Positions 34,720 to 43,839 of a stretch of DNA of 64,000 nt are shown here, piece by piece. The position numbers and the translations under genes were made by a program. How positions within the stretch are numbered: position 1 is the first letter of the stretch; each line of letters opens with the position of its first letter. The notes under the pieces are model-generated. The model was not told the origin of the DNA. It made no database searches and saw only the letters and a list, made by a program, of their open reading frames with translations. Where the stretch lies: positions 248,001 through 312,000 of the forward strand of contig NZ_NERV01000003.1 in NCBI RefSeq assembly GCF_003063315.1. The letters run 5' to 3'. This DNA is from Limnohabitans sp. T6-5. Its GTDB lineage: Bacteria > Pseudomonadota > Gammaproteobacteria > Burkholderiales > Burkholderiaceae_C.

Positions 34720-35630
34720 GCTTGCGTATCTTTCTCGACACTGGACCAAGCCCAGTCCACCGTTGGGTGATGGTCCACATCTTGCCCGTGGGCCTGCAAG
34801 ACCGATTTGAATTTCGCTAAGTGCCGTGCGGCATTTGGCCCCAAGGCTTTGAGTACCAATACCATCAGTAATTCAATCACCAACAAATGAGCAATGTATG
34901 CCTCAGTACCCACTCGCATCACAGCATCTTGGGGAACACTGATCTCTATGACCACGTCGGCCATCTGTGCCAATGCTGTGTCGGGTTGCGTGATGGCGAT
35001 CACCTTGGCACCTTGTGATTTGGCGAAACCCACTGCTTCGAGCATGAAAGGCATGCGTCCGACGTGCGAGATCGCCACCGCCACGCCCAAAGGGCCCAAT
35101 GTTGCCGCAGAGATAAGTTGTTGGTGGGCATCGTGCACTGCGTGCGCATGGCGTCCGAGTCGGAACAATCGGCCTTGCAGGTCGTTCGCCATGAATGCAG
35201 ATGTGGCCCCCACCGAATAACAGTCAATGCGTTCAGCACAGACCAGCAGTTTGGCAGCCTTTTCAAGGACTGCGGGGTCCAGTTGTTGCTGTAAAGCGCT
35301 GATGGATGCAGCGGCACTGCTGAGAATTTTTTGAACGATTGCTGACGTGCTGTCGTGCATCGTGACTGATCTGTGCACAGGGGCATGTCGGGCCAAATCC
35401 TGTGCAAGGGCCAGTTTGAATTCTCGAACACCTTCAAAACCCAGTTGACGGGCAGTGCGCATGATGGTGGGCATGGACACCTGTGCTTGTACAGCCAAGG
35501 CATCGACGCTCATGGACAGGGCACGCTCTGGATCATGGAGCACGACTGCAAGCACTTGCTGTTGAGCACGAGGCAAACCGGGTGCTGCCGCCTGCATGCG
35601 CTGGAGCAAATGGGGGTAACGTTCACTCAT
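34716..35630 (-). CDS. MurR/RpiR-family transcriptional regulator (HTH plus SIS domain)
   Basis: A 304-residue regulator. The N-terminal HTH_6 (RAQQQVLAVVLHDPERALSM then SVDALAVQAQVSMPTIMRTA and RQLGFEGVREFKLALAQDL) precedes a SIS sugar-isomerase-like sensor (IDCYSVGATSAFMANDLQGR; VAISHVGRMPFMLEAVGFAK). It sits inside the D-amino-acid operon and probably controls it through the palindrome at 42266-42280. The ligand may be an amino sugar or a deacylation product such as N-acetylmuramyl-type compounds; unknown. Confidence 0.9.
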   Translation of the reverse strand: MSERYPHLLQRMQAAAPGLPRAQQQVLAVVLHDPERALSMSVDALAVQAQVSMPTIMRTARQLGFEGVREFKLALAQDLARHAPVHRSVTMHDSTSAIVQKILSSAAASISALQQQLDPAVLEKAAKLLVCAERIDCYSVGATSAFMANDLQGRLFRLGRHAHAVHDAHQQLISAATLGPLGVAVAISHVGRMPFMLEAVGFAKSQGAKVIAITQPDTALAQMADVVIEISVPQDAVMRVGTEAYIAHLLVIELLMVLVLKALGPNAARHLAKFKSVLQAHGQDVDHHPTVDWAWSSVEKDTQA

Positions 35631-35642
35631 GTTTAACACATA

Positions 35643-36908
35643 TCAAAAATTCACAGAGACCGCATCAACGACGTGATAAGCATCGTTAACCACGGGCATC
35701 CAGCGCCACTTATCAAAGGTCGTGCAAGGGTGTGAGATGCCGCTACCGACCAGGTGGCCCACTATCGGGTGTTGATCTTGGGGAGACTGTGCATCAAAGT
35801 GCAAATACGCATGCTGGTCATTCAGTGCGGTCACGGCCCAATGGGCAGGCACCTTGCGGGTTTGGACATCACCCAGCTGTGCACGCCATTCAGGCACAGG
35901 CAAGTCCAGGTCGTACGAGACATCGCGCTTGCCCATTGACAAAATGGCCAGACCTGGCTCTGGGCAAGACTGGACCACACTGACCAACTCGATGGCCGGG
36001 CGCAAAGTCTCTTTCAAATTCAGACGCTCGCCGACGCACTTCAAATGTTGCCGGTATTGCACATGGTCATGCGTGAGGTAACAACCCGACCGAAGAATGC
36101 CCCGTGCGGGCCGACTCAAATGCGGTGTCAAATGTAACGCGACCAAATCGAAGATGGCCGATCCCCCTGCCGAGATGATGACTTCATTTGTTTCAAAGCA
36201 ATCATCAGCTTCGCATGCCATGGCTATTTTTTGTACGCGAGCCATCAAGGCCGCTACGCTGTCTTTGTCATGTTCATGGTTGCAAGTGGCCAAAGCGCCT
36301 TCATAGCACTCGATGCCTGCTAGTTTCACTGCTGGGCTGCTTCGTATGTTATGCGCCAGTGTGAGCGCCTCCTGGTGGTCACGACAACCCGTTCGTTTGC
36401 CCTCGATGCCCAGCTCCAAAAAGACAGTGAAGACGGAACTGGACTGTCGCTGAACACGCCATTCTTCGATCAAACGCAATTGAGCCAGCGAGTCGATCAG
36501 AAAATAGACTTGCAATCCTGCATGCGCACGCAGTAATTCTGACAAGCTGTCCAGATCGACCGCTTGCAGCACTTGGTTGGCGATGATGATCCGGCGTACG
36601 CCATGGCGCGCGCCCAGACCTGCCTGAAAGACATTGGCAAAACTGATACCCCATGCCCCGGCCTCCAGTTGGCGGGCATACAGCTCGGGCGACATGGTGG
36701 TCTTGCCATGCGGCGCAATGTCCAGCCCACGCGTCTGGCAAAAATCTTTCATCCAGTTGAGGTTGTGCTGCAGTGCCGAATTCTTGAGCACCGCCAGTGG
36801 AAACGATAAATCGCCTCGCAGGACTTGCCAATCTTGCACACCTGCGTCTTTCAGGTCGATGGGGTCAAGGTGCATTGGAAAGCCTTTGCAGGCAGCATTC
36901 AGTTTCAT
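35643..36908 (-). CDS. PLP-dependent D-amino-acid dehydratase/deaminase (DSD1/D-threonine-aldolase-like)
   Basis: A 421-residue fold-type III enzyme: the PLP Lys is in DIAPHGKTTMSPELYARQLE (about residue 69), with an alanine-racemase-like barrel (WGISFANVFQAGLG; FLELGIEGKRTGCRD) and the C-terminal Zn-type GSGISHPCTTFDKWRWMPVV (His and Cys ligands) as in eukaryotic-type D-serine dehydratase. It likely eliminates ammonia from D-Ser/D-Thr-like amino acids. It lies between oppF (3-bp gap) and the RpiR gene. Aldolase activity is the alternative. Confidence 0.85.
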   Translation of the reverse strand: MKLNAACKGFPMHLDPIDLKDAGVQDWQVLRGDLSFPLAVLKNSALQHNLNWMKDFCQTRGLDIAPHGKTTMSPELYARQLEAGAWGISFANVFQAGLGARHGVRRIIIANQVLQAVDLDSLSELLRAHAGLQVYFLIDSLAQLRLIEEWRVQRQSSSVFTVFLELGIEGKRTGCRDHQEALTLAHNIRSSPAVKLAGIECYEGALATCNHEHDKDSVAALMARVQKIAMACEADDCFETNEVIISAGGSAIFDLVALHLTPHLSRPARGILRSGCYLTHDHVQYRQHLKCVGERLNLKETLRPAIELVSVVQSCPEPGLAILSMGKRDVSYDLDLPVPEWRAQLGDVQTRKVPAHWAVTALNDQHAYLHFDAQSPQDQHPIVGHLVGSGISHPCTTFDKWRWMPVVNDAYHVVDAVSVNF

Positions 36909-36911
36909 GGT

Positions 36912-37859
36912 TCAATTCAATTCATCATGTCGCCAGCAGGCCAACAGGCGCCCTGCTGAAGTGGGTCTCAATTCCGGAGTGGTTTCAGCACAAGCTGCCA
37001 AAGCATGGGGACAACGGGTGCGAAACACACAACCAGACGGTGGGTTTAAAGGACTCGGCGGATCGCCATGCAGCACCACTTGGGGTGGGGCTTGATCAGG
37101 GTCGGGAACAGGTGCAGCAGAAAGCAAGGCACGTGTGTAAGGATGTGCAGGGGATGAAAAAAGCTCAACCGTTGAAGCGATTTCCATCACGCGCCCCAAA
37201 TACAAAACCACCACACGGTCGCACAGGTACTGCACCATATCCAGGTCGTGCGAAATGAACAACAAGGTCAAACCGAGTTGTTCGCGCAAACGGATCAAAA
37301 GATTGACAATTTGCGCCTGGATCGACATGTCCAGTGCTGACAGTGGTTCATCGGCCACGATGAAACTAGGCTCAACCGCCAAAGCCCTGGCAATGCCAAG
37401 ACGCTGCTTTTGACCGCCTGAAAATTCATGTGGAAATCGCTCGGCGTGTTCTGTCTTGAGTCCCACCAAATCGAGTAACTGTGCAATGCGTGGCCCCCGC
37501 TCAGCCCCAGTGTGAAGGGCATGGGTGCTGAGCACTTCGCTGAGCATGTCACCTGCCCTCTGCCGGGGGTTAAGACTGGGGTCTTGAAACACCATTTGCA
37601 CATGGCGGCGCAAAGAACGCATTTTCCCTGAACTTAGACCCACCAGTTCTTGTCCCTCGAAATGAACAGATCCTCCAGCCACCGGAATCAACTGCAGAAC
37701 GGCCCGCCCCAGTGAACTTTTGCCGGAACCTGACTCACCCACGAGGCCGAGGGTTTCACCTTGTGCAATGTCAAAACTCACTTCATGCACGGCCCGAACC
37801 CTTTGAGCACCACGGCCAAACTCGACCGTCAAGTTCTCTAGTCGCAACATGGGCTTCAT
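36912..37859 (-). CDS. Peptide ABC importer ATPase (OppF/DppF type)
   Basis: A 315-residue ATPase: Walker [16 protein letters not shown] (about residues 40-54), signature [15 protein letters not shown], Walker [19 protein letters not shown] and the oligopeptide-type C-terminal Cys cluster ([16 protein letters not shown]) found in Opp/Dpp ATPases. Its start overlaps the OppD stop by 4 bp. It works as a heterodimer with the upstream ATPase in the D-residue peptide importer. Confidence 0.92.
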   Translation of the reverse strand: MKPMLRLENLTVEFGRGAQRVRAVHEVSFDIAQGETLGLVGESGSGKSSLGRAVLQLIPVAGGSVHFEGQELVGLSSGKMRSLRRHVQMVFQDPSLNPRQRAGDMLSEVLSTHALHTGAERGPRIAQLLDLVGLKTEHAERFPHEFSGGQKQRLGIARALAVEPSFIVADEPLSALDMSIQAQIVNLLIRLREQLGLTLLFISHDLDMVQYLCDRVVVLYLGRVMEIASTVELFSSPAHPYTRALLSAAPVPDPDQAPPQVVLHGDPPSPLNPPSGCVFRTRCPHALAACAETTPELRPTSAGRLLACWRHDELN

Positions 37860-38884
37860 GGTCGGTACTCCAGATGGCAAGCACGAGCATGGGCGTCATC
37901 GCCCTGCCAAACAGGCGCTTGCACATCGCATAGGGCCATTCTGGACGCACAGCGCTCGGCAAAACTGCAGCCTGATCCGAGTCTGTTCATGTTTGGGGCT
38001 TGCCCTGGAATATCCTGCAAAACCATGCGGTGCCCTTCGCGAAGAGACAGCTGTCGCGCGCGACCCGGCAGGCAAGCCAACAAGCTTCGAGTGTAAGGAT
38101 GTGCCGGTTGTGCGAACAAAGCATGAACACCCGACTGTTCGACCACCTGACCGGCGTACATCACAGCCACGCGCTCGGCGTGGTGGGCCACCACGCCCAA
38201 GTTGTGGGTGATGAACAGGATGCTCATGCCTGTGTCGCGCTGCAAGCGCGACATGAGGGCCAAAATTTGAGCCTGAATCGTCACGTCCAGTGCGGTTGTG
38301 GGTTCGTCGGCGATCAACACTTTGGGCTCACAGACCATGGCCATGGCAATCATCACGCGTTGCCTCATGCCACCAGACAGTTGGTGCGGATATTCATCCA
38401 GCCTTTGCCGGGCAGCTGGAATTTCCACCTGTTCCAGCGCCTGCAAGGCCCGTTGCCGCGCTGCCACTTTGTTGACGCCCCAATGCAGGCGAACGGATTC
38501 GGCTATTTGTTCGCCAACGGTCAGAAGTGGATTCAGACACGTCATGGGTTCCTGAAAAATCATGGCCAACTGGTGACCACGCAAACGCCTCATGTGGGCA
38601 TTGTCCAGTTGCAGCAAATCGCAGGTTTGACCTGATGCATCGGTGAAGATTGCTTGCCCGCCACATTGCCATTGGGCATTGCGCGCAAGCAATCGCATCA
38701 AACTCAGGGCTGTGAGTGATTTTCCGCTGCCCGACTCACCCACCAACGCCAGTGTTTGTCCGGCGTGTAAATCGAAACTGACCCCACGCACCAATGGCAC
38801 CATGCCATCTCGTTGAACCAGGGTCGTGGTCAGGTCACGCACTTGTAAAAGCGGTGTTGTCATCATGGCATTGACGCAATTCAT
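37856..38884 (-). CDS. Peptide ABC importer ATPase (OppD/DppD type)
   Basis: A 342-residue ATPase: Walker [21 protein letters not shown], signature LSGGMRQRVMIAMAMV, Walker B LIADEPTTALDVTIQAQI, and the C-terminal zinc/Cys motif GSGCSFAERCASRMALCDVQ. ATG 38884 overlaps the OppC stop by 4 bp, which decides the start against a much longer frame. Confidence 0.92.
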   Translation of the reverse strand: MNCVNAMMTTPLLQVRDLTTTLVQRDGMVPLVRGVSFDLHAGQTLALVGESGSGKSLTALSLMRLLARNAQWQCGGQAIFTDASGQTCDLLQLDNAHMRRLRGHQLAMIFQEPMTCLNPLLTVGEQIAESVRLHWGVNKVAARQRALQALEQVEIPAARQRLDEYPHQLSGGMRQRVMIAMAMVCEPKVLIADEPTTALDVTIQAQILALMSRLQRDTGMSILFITHNLGVVAHHAERVAVMYAGQVVEQSGVHALFAQPAHPYTRSLLACLPGRARQLSLREGHRMVLQDIPGQAPNMNRLGSGCSFAERCASRMALCDVQAPVWQGDDAHARACHLEYRP

Positions 38885-39723
38885 GCCGTGCCTTTCAGCC
38901 GAGGGTCGAGTAAATCGCGTACACCATCGCCCAGCAGTTGCAGGGACAAAGCGGTCAAGACGATCGCCAAACCTGGATAAAAAAGTGTCCAGACGGCCTG
39001 GTCTGCATACTGCGTACTGGCTGCGACCATGGTGCCCCAAGTAGGAATTTCAGCCCCCACTCCGACGCCCAGAAACGACAAACCGGCCTCTGCCAGCAGG
39101 GCATAAGCAAAGATGAAGCTCAGCTGCACGAGGATAGGTGACATCAAATTGGGCAAGATGTGCACTCGCAACAAGTTGAACGTGCTCACGCCGACGGCAC
39201 GCGCTGCCTCGACATAAGGCAGTTCGCGAATCACCAAAGTGCAAGCACGCACAACCCGGGCAACACGGGGTGTATAGACCAAGGTCAAGGCGAGCACCAC
39301 GTTGATGGGGCTTGCCCCCAGTATCGAAACCAGGGCGATGCCCAGCAAAATGTCCGGAAAAGCCATCATGGCGTCTACACAACGCATCAGCACAGCGTCC
39401 AAGCGCTTGAAAAATCCCGCCAGCAAGCCCAGTACAGTTCCAAGCGCCACCGACAGAAAGGCTGTCCCTGCGCCGATGGCCAGTGAATAGCGTGCCCCGT
39501 AAAAAATTCGGCTCGTGATGTCTCGGCCCAACTCATCTGTGCCACTCCAGTAGGTCCAGCTGGGGGCCTTCAGACGCAGGCTGACTTTCATGGCCATGGG
39601 TTCGTGCGGCAAAATCCATTGACCTGCCACTGCCATGAACAGCATCATGCCTAAAAGCAGTGCAGCAAAGAATACGATCCTGCGCGCAAACAGCTGATTC
39701 AATGTACGACGCCACTCAGCCAT
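38881..39723 (-). CDS. Peptide ABC importer permease (OppC/DppC type)
   Basis: A 280-residue permease. Helix 1 near residues 18-40, then the OppC-typical periplasmic segment YWSGTDELGRDITSRIFYGA and the EAA loop VEAARAVGVSTFNLLRVHIL. It ends LLDPRLKGTA as do many DppC proteins. ATG 39723 overlaps the DppB gene end by 8 bp. Confidence 0.93.
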   Translation of the reverse strand: MAEWRRTLNQLFARRIVFFAALLLGMMLFMAVAGQWILPHEPMAMKVSLRLKAPSWTYWSGTDELGRDITSRIFYGARYSLAIGAGTAFLSVALGTVLGLLAGFFKRLDAVLMRCVDAMMAFPDILLGIALVSILGASPINVVLALTLVYTPRVARVVRACTLVIRELPYVEAARAVGVSTFNLLRVHILPNLMSPILVQLSFIFAYALLAEAGLSFLGVGVGAEIPTWGTMVAASTQYADQAVWTLFYPGLAIVLTALSLQLLGDGVRDLLDPRLKGTA

Positions 39724-40684
39724 GGCGCACCCTTGGATCGATAAAGACATACATGACATCAATCAAAAAATTGATGATGACGTAGACACCGGCAATCGCC
39801 AACAAGGCCCCTTGGATGACTGGGTAGTCCCGACGCAGCACTGCCCGCACCACCAAGTTACCCAAACCGGGCAAGTTGAACACGGTCTCAGTCACCACAG
39901 CACCGCCGATCATCAAAGCCAGCGTCAATCCCAACACTGTAAGCAGAGGCACCAATGCATTGAGCAAGGCATGCTTGAGCACCACAACACTTTCCGACAA
40001 ACCTTTGGAGCGTGCAGTTCGGATGTAGTCTTCACTCAGAATGTCCAACATCGAAGCGCGAGTGAACCGGATGATCAAGGCCGAGTTAAGTGTCCCCAGC
40101 ACCAAAGCGGGCAGCATCAAGTGGTGAATGCGCGAGGGCAAACCTGCATTAGGATCGCCATAGCCCGATACGGGAAACAAGCCAGCCCCTACCGCCAGTA
40201 TCTGGATGGCCAAAAGACCCATCCAGAAGCTGGGCATGCTCGCCCCCAGCATGGCCAAAGTGCTGACGAATTGGTCAACCCATTTGCCTCGCCACACAGC
40301 TGAAACAATGCCGCACGGCAAGCCAATCAACATGGCCAAGCTGACCGACATGAACGCCAACAAGGCTGTGGGCTCCACACGCTCCCACAGCACTTGCGTC
40401 ACAGGCATTTGCAAAAAGATGGATTGACCCAAATTGCCTCTGAAGAGCTCACCCAACCACAGCAAGAATTGACGCCACAAAGGCAGATCAAGTCCATAGC
40501 GTTGACGTGCTTGTGCAATGTCTGCCAGTGAAGCCTGGTCTCCCAGCAAAACCGCTATTGGATCTCCGGCCGCCAAGCGCGTGAGCAAGAACACCAGAAC
40601 AGACACGAGGGACAGCACCGCAAGCATGCCGCCCAAACGGCCCAGCAAGGTGCGGCCCAAGCTGGTCCAAGACATTTTGGTCAT
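39716..40684 (-). CDS. Peptide ABC importer permease (OppB/DppB type)
   Basis: A 322-residue permease: first helix near residues 15-35, then the ARQRYGLDLPLWRQFLLWLG and GNLGQSIF segments typical of DppB, the EAA loop YIRTARSKGLSESVVVLKHA and a C-terminus of IDPRVRHG. It starts at ATG 40684 (MTKMSWTSL), 18 bp after the binding-protein gene. Confidence 0.93.
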   Translation of the reverse strand: MTKMSWTSLGRTLLGRLGGMLAVLSLVSVLVFLLTRLAAGDPIAVLLGDQASLADIAQARQRYGLDLPLWRQFLLWLGELFRGNLGQSIFLQMPVTQVLWERVEPTALLAFMSVSLAMLIGLPCGIVSAVWRGKWVDQFVSTLAMLGASMPSFWMGLLAIQILAVGAGLFPVSGYGDPNAGLPSRIHHLMLPALVLGTLNSALIIRFTRASMLDILSEDYIRTARSKGLSESVVVLKHALLNALVPLLTVLGLTLALMIGGAVVTETVFNLPGLGNLVVRAVLRRDYPVIQGALLAIAGVYVIINFLIDVMYVFIDPRVRHG

Positions 40685-40701
40685 GGGTCGTTTTCTGTCG
40701 C

Positions 40702-42237
40702 TTATTTGGACAGGCCTGTGTTCCAAAAGAAAGGCCAAGTTGCGGGTATGTAGCCTTCCAGCTTGTTGGAGCGCGATGACAGGCTGCTGAACTTGCCGAT
40801 GTTGATGTAAGGCACCTCGTTGTAAACCACTTGCTGTACGGCACCCCACAACTGAGCACGCTTGGATGGATCGGGCTGTTGGTTGAAGTCACCCAAGGCC
40901 TTGGCCTTGGCCGCCGAACTCCACCAGCCCGGTGCACACTCACCAAGCTGGGGTGGCGAAAGAATAGGCTCGGGGAACTGCCCGGAGTGGGTCATGTAAA
41001 TGTCCCATACTTTGGAGTCTCCACGACGTTGCACCAAGGTGGCCCAATCGACCACTTGCATCTCGGGCTTGAAACCTGCGGCGCGCAACTGCTCTGCCAT
41101 CACCTGAACCATGGTGTGGTGGAACTCGTATTGCCGACTGGTCAGCAAACGGATGGTCTCGCCCTTGTACCCGGCTTTATCTGCCATTTCTTTGGCTCGT
41201 TTGGCATCTTGCTTGTTGTATTGGTCAGTACCGGCCGTTGAGTAAAACGGTGTGCCTTGCGGAAAGTGGTTGCCCTCGGCTATGAAAAACCTTTTGTCGC
41301 CATAGGCTGCAGCCATCATTTCGCCCTCGCCAATGGCAATCTGAATGGCTTGGCGAATGCCCTGGTTGGCCATCACCCCCTCCTTCGTGTTGAAGACCAT
41401 ATAGGGGAAACCAAACGAAGGCGTCAAAATGGGCACGACCGATGGTCCCGCTTTTTCAACGCGCGCCAATGCCTCTGTGGGCAGTTGATCAGCAAAATGA
41501 AACTGACCGGCCAACGCGCCTTCAACGCGGGTGTTGGCATTGGGCACAGGGGTGAATCGGAGTTCATCCAGCAAGGCCTCACGCTTGCCACCGTAGCCGT
41601 TGGGGGCTTCTTTGCGTGCACTGTAGGTATCAAATCGCGACAAGATCACGAATTGGTCAGGACGGCGTTCCTTGAATTTATAGGGACCTGTTCCCACAAA
41701 TGACGACAAGGGCGCGGCGATGCTTTCTTTAGCCATGATGGCTGCCATGCCCGATGGCAATGCCAATTGAGCCAATAGCGAAGCATTGGGTGCGTTGAAT
41801 TTCCATTCAATGGCGTGGCTGCCTTTAGCCTCTAGGCTTACTGTGTCTTTGGCCACGGATTTGCCGCGAGGTGCCATTTCCATCCAGCGCTTGAGTGAGG
41901 CCACCACATCTTGAGCATCCAAGTCGCGGCCACTGTGCAATTTCACGCCTTTGCGGATGTTGACGGCATAAGTCAAACCATCGACTGAGACTTTGGGCAT
42001 GCCATCGGCAAGCATGGGTGTGACGTTCCACTTGGAATCAAAGGTGTAAAGGGTTTCATACACGTGCTGCATGATGGTACCCACCAGATCTGCAGTGGAA
42101 GCCATTGGGTCCAGACTTTGGGGCTCACCAATCATGGCCAAGTTGGCGGCACCACCCTTGGGCGGCGCTGCGAAAGAAACCATTGGCAGTGCAGCCAAGA
42201 GCAAAGTCAGCAGGTGTCGACGTGGCAAATGCAGCAT
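40702..42237 (-). CDS. Peptide ABC importer periplasmic binding protein (SBP family 5)
   Basis: A 511-residue binding protein with a signal peptide (LPRRHLLTLLLAALPMVSFA) and the family-5 fold (IGEPQSLDPMASTADLVGTI, LADGMPKVSVDGLTYAVNIR, NAPNASLLAQL and WDIYMTHSGQFPEPILSP). It heads the operon and would capture peptides or N-acyl-amino acids. ATG 42237 gives a clean signal peptide; longer frames do not. The operator-like palindrome at 42266 lies 29 bp upstream. Confidence 0.92.
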   Translation of the reverse strand: MLHLPRRHLLTLLLAALPMVSFAAPPKGGAANLAMIGEPQSLDPMASTADLVGTIMQHVYETLYTFDSKWNVTPMLADGMPKVSVDGLTYAVNIRKGVKLHSGRDLDAQDVVASLKRWMEMAPRGKSVAKDTVSLEAKGSHAIEWKFNAPNASLLAQLALPSGMAAIMAKESIAAPLSSFVGTGPYKFKERRPDQFVILSRFDTYSARKEAPNGYGGKREALLDELRFTPVPNANTRVEGALAGQFHFADQLPTEALARVEKAGPSVVPILTPSFGFPYMVFNTKEGVMANQGIRQAIQIAIGEGEMMAAAYGDKRFFIAEGNHFPQGTPFYSTAGTDQYNKQDAKRAKEMADKAGYKGETIRLLTSRQYEFHHTMVQVMAEQLRAAGFKPEMQVVDWATLVQRRGDSKVWDIYMTHSGQFPEPILSPPQLGECAPGWWSSAAKAKALGDFNQQPDPSKRAQLWGAVQQVVYNEVPYINIGKFSSLSSRSNKLEGYIPATWPFFWNTGLSK

Positions 42238-42265
42238 GTGGGTCTCCAGAATATTAAAGACTTTA

Positions 42266-42280
42266 TGTAAATAATTTACA
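42266..42280. promoter_or_regulatory. Perfect palindrome, candidate RpiR operator of the D-amino-acid operon
   Basis: TGTAAAT-A-ATTTACA is a perfect 15-bp palindrome between the divergent oppA-like gene (minus) and ridA (plus). Its TGTAA..TTACA ends match the pattern bound by RpiR-family proteins such as HexR and resemble the edd site at 20993. The cognate regulator is probably the RpiR protein encoded at 34716-35630. Confidence 0.65.
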
Positions 42281-42375
42281 TGATTCATAATAGAACAAGG
42301 CTGAATTGTTCGAAAGCAGGGTTTTCCTGTACATAATTGATTGATTCAGACTTTTAACCCTGTAGGAGACAAACC

Positions 42376-42762
42376 ATGAATGTTGAAATGCTTGGTGCAT
42401 CACCCATTGCGTCAGACCGTTTAGCCCGTCCACTTTCACCTGCCACTCGCGCAGGTGATTTTGTTTTTGTTTCGGGTCAAGTGCCGACCAACGACCAAGG
42501 CGAAGTGGTGTTGGGTGGGATTGAGGCTCAAACACGCCAAGTCTTTGTCCGCATACAACAAGCGCTGTCTCTGGCAGGTTGCACTTTGGAGGATGTGTGC
42601 AAAGTGAATGTCTGGCTGAACGATGCGCGGGACTTCGGCAGTTTCAATCGCGTCTACATGGAGTGCTTTGGTGAGCATCGTCCAGCAAGATCAACAGTGG
42701 AGTCCAGGCTGATGATTGATGTGAAGGTCGAAATCGATGTCACGGCCTACAAACCTCGCTGA
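42376..42762 (+). CDS. ridA: RidA-family enamine/imine deaminase
   Basis: A 128-residue YjgF/YER057c/UK114 protein: SPATRAGDFVFVSGQVP, FVRIQQALSLAGCTLEDVCK and HRPARSTVESRL with the conserved Arg near residue 110. It hydrolyses 2-aminoacrylate-type enamines released by PLP dehydratases. TAGGAG upstream supports ATG 42376. Divergent from the D-amino-acid operon and sharing its palindromic control region, so it probably removes the reactive product of the DSD1-like enzyme. Confidence 0.92.
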   Translation: MNVEMLGASPIASDRLARPLSPATRAGDFVFVSGQVPTNDQGEVVLGGIEAQTRQVFVRIQQALSLAGCTLEDVCKVNVWLNDARDFGSFNRVYMECFGEHRPARSTVESRLMIDVKVEIDVTAYKPR

Positions 42763-42819
42763 AGCTTTAGGTTGAGAAGCGTTGGCCTTCAAAAACTGAG
42801 TGTGCCGCGCATCGTTAAC

Positions 42820-43824
42820 TCACTTCAAACCGTTCAAGGCTTCGGCCGGGTAGCCGGGGCGGGTTTTGCAGTCGGCGATGTATTGCTCAATGATGGCTTC
42901 AAAGCTGCTGTTGGCTTTCAGACCCAGCGCGTTGGCGCGCTCGGAGGTGGAGCCGCGTGACCAGTTGGTCACAATGCCCGCCACGCGCTCGTCGCGCTCG
43001 AACTTGACCCGCGCACGCACAGCAGGGCCAGCGACTTTTTCAAGGGCGTCCAGCATCTGGCCCACGGTCACGTTCAGGCCGGGCAGGTTCAACGCCATGC
43101 GGCCGCCCACGGCTTCGCGGCTGGCTTCAAACACGGTGATCAGGCCGTGCACGGTGTTGCCCGGCGAAGACAAGGGGTGCGAAACACTGGCATCCACGGG
43201 GCATACGGCATCCGCGCCTGACAAAGGCTCGCGGATGATGCCGCTGAAAAAAGATGAGGCCGCGCCGTTCGGTTTGCCGGGGCGCACGGCCACCGTCATC
43301 AAGCGGGCCGAGCGGCCGTCGATGTAGCCCTTGCGGGTGTAGTCGGACACCATGTGCTCGATGATGAGCTTGTGTGTGCCGTAAGACGTTTGCGGCGTGG
43401 GCAAGGTGGTGTCGGTGACCAGATCGGGCATGGGGTTGCCGATGTCAGGACCAAACACGGCCACCGAGCTGGCAAACACCAGTCGCGAGGCCTTTCCCGA
43501 CGCGCGAATGCCGTCCAGCAGCAAACGGCTGCTGTCCACGTTGGAGCGCAGGCCCAGGTCAAAGTCGAGTTCACACTCGCCCGACACGGCCGAGGCCAAA
43601 TGGAACACGCCGTCAAAGCCGCTCTTGAACAAGTCGCCTTGTTCCAGCATGGGGCCAGCATGGCCCTTGACGCGCGTGTCGGCCAGCAGGTCGGCGGGGG
43701 CGGGGAACAGGTCGGCAATGACCACTTCGGTGACAGTCTGGCCATTGAGTTGGCCTTTTTTCAAAATCTCGCGGGCCAGTCGGGCGCCCAAAAATCCGGC
43801 GCCGCCGGTGATCAAAATTCGCAT
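42820..43824 (-). CDS. denD: D-erythronate dehydrogenase-like NAD-dependent epimerase/dehydratase
   Basis: A 334-residue extended SDR: Rossmann ITGGAGFLGARLAREI (4-19), catalytic SSV and YGTHK (Y-x3-K, near residue 144), VRPGKPNGAASSFFSGIIRE. The whole sequence resembles DenD, which oxidises D-erythronate to 2-oxo-D-erythronate in acid-sugar catabolism. It is the second gene after the dehydratase (15 bp gap), so it may act on a tetronate or on another aldonate here. Confidence 0.85.
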   Translation of the reverse strand: MRILITGGAGFLGARLAREILKKGQLNGQTVTEVVIADLFPAPADLLADTRVKGHAGPMLEQGDLFKSGFDGVFHLASAVSGECELDFDLGLRSNVDSSRLLLDGIRASGKASRLVFASSVAVFGPDIGNPMPDLVTDTTLPTPQTSYGTHKLIIEHMVSDYTRKGYIDGRSARLMTVAVRPGKPNGAASSFFSGIIREPLSGADAVCPVDASVSHPLSSPGNTVHGLITVFEASREAVGGRMALNLPGLNVTVGQMLDALEKVAGPAVRARVKFERDERVAGIVTNWSRGSTSERANALGLKANSSFEAIIEQYIADCKTRPGYPAEALNGLK

Positions 43825-43839
43825 GCTTTTCTCCGTGAA

